Shown here piece by piece: positions 23,123-23,350 of a stretch of 23,350 bases of DNA. The stretch is taken from NCBI RefSeq assembly GCF_018373335.1, contig NZ_JAHAHH010000009.1, forward strand, positions 1 through 23,350, given 5' to 3'. This stretch comes from Negativicoccus succinicivorans. Its GTDB lineage: Bacteria; Bacillota; Negativicutes; Veillonellales; Negativicoccaceae. The position numbers were made by a program, and so were the translations under genes. Every line of letters starts with the position of its first letter. The stretch's first letter is position 1. A model generated the notes under the pieces. The model saw only the letters and a program-made list of their open reading frames with translations. It had not been told where the DNA came from and did not search any database.

Positions 23123-23350
23123 GATTGCGCCTCCAAAGGCTGTAAATGCAGATCGCCCTGCGGTCCCGCCAACGTCAAATCACGCGTTGTCATACCGGTG
23201 ACCGTGTAGCCGGCATAGCTTTCCCCCGGCGCCAATGTCACCGCGGTGCCGTTGATCGTCAGCAATGCGAGCGTCGTCGCGCCTTCGGTCATCGTGCCGT
23301 TCCAAATAATCGCGGGGGTTGCGGTAACGGCCGCTTGCGAATGAACTTCC
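23119..23350 (-). CDS. 3' end of a pilus-assembly-type gene upstream of the secretin (partial)
   Basis: An open frame runs from the window edge to a TGA at 23119-23121, giving the last 76 residues of a protein. It contains WNGTMTEGATTLALLTINGT, then VTLAPGESYAGYTV and LTLAGPQGDLHLQPL, and ends EAQS. This looks like a small beta-barrel module of the PilP/GspC kind, which binds secretins from the periplasmic side. The position directly before a secretin supports that. The stop overlaps the secretin start (ATGA), so translation is coupled. The identity is tentative because most of the protein lies outside the window. Confidence 0.6.
   Translation of the reverse strand, partial: EVHSQAAVTATPAIIWNGTMTEGATTLALLTINGTAVTLAPGESYAGYTVTGMTTRDLTLAGPQGDLHLQPLEAQS

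Noticed and set aside
1..23350. CRISPR arrays, prophage or transposon genes, toxin-antitoxin pairs
   Set aside because: No regularly spaced repeats, no transposase, integrase or cas motifs and no compatible small gene pairs were seen.

Overview
The window looks like a chromosomal segment from a diderm Firmicute, most likely class Negativicutes (Veillonellaceae or a relative). Three observations point there. The gene signals are Firmicute-type: strong AGGAGG ribosome sites, tandem T-box leaders, a GAAC-N4-GTTC LexA box and a YhaO/YhaN pair. The DNA is GC-rich with AT-rich promoters. And it encodes a secretin, which needs an outer membrane. No sequence comparison could be run, so the genus is open. 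Family names come from motifs and remembered family features.

Layout: (1) 1-376: a cut-off tRNA-Thr(CGU) on the minus strand, then a promoter and a long leader ending in an intrinsic-terminator hairpin. (2) 377-3815: a TAXI-type TRAP transporter operon (lipoprotein receptor, DUF1850 protein, fused permease). (3) 4045-6341: a stand-alone sigma-70-like factor, a convergent NAD-dependent sugar epimerase, and a small protein with a LexA-type box at its promoter whose second half resembles ComK. (4) 6373-9032: argG-argH, coupled by an ATGA overlap, with a divergent single-domain GT51 peptidoglycan glycosyltransferase (9180-9959). (5) 10039-15665: an operon of a MocR-type PLP regulator, a YhaO-like nuclease subunit and a YhaN-like membrane-anchored ATPase; bioB diverges from it. 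(6) 16929-19920: two tandem T-box leaders, both reading an AUC (Ile) specifier, ahead of an isoleucine-2-epimerase-like enzyme and a YkvI-like membrane protein. (7) 19951-23350: an ABC-F ATPase, a type IV pilus-type secretin and the 3' end of a further gene coupled to the secretin.

The most interesting unit is region 6. A PLP fold-type-I enzyme that looks like isoleucine 2-epimerase, plus a probable transporter, sits behind two successive Ile-tRNA sensors, so it should be switched on by isoleucine starvation. That suggests salvage of D-allo-isoleucine (or another branched-chain compound) to L-isoleucine, rather than production of D-amino acids. Second is the LexA-box-controlled ComK-like protein, close to a lone sigma factor and in the same window as a type IV pilus secretin. 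This raises, without proving, a DNA-damage-to-competence link.

Convergent gene pairs are separated by compact symmetrical A-tract/T-tract hairpins that can terminate in both directions. The only gene-free stretches over 300 bases are 36-376 and 19382-19950, and both are filled by the regulatory elements described.
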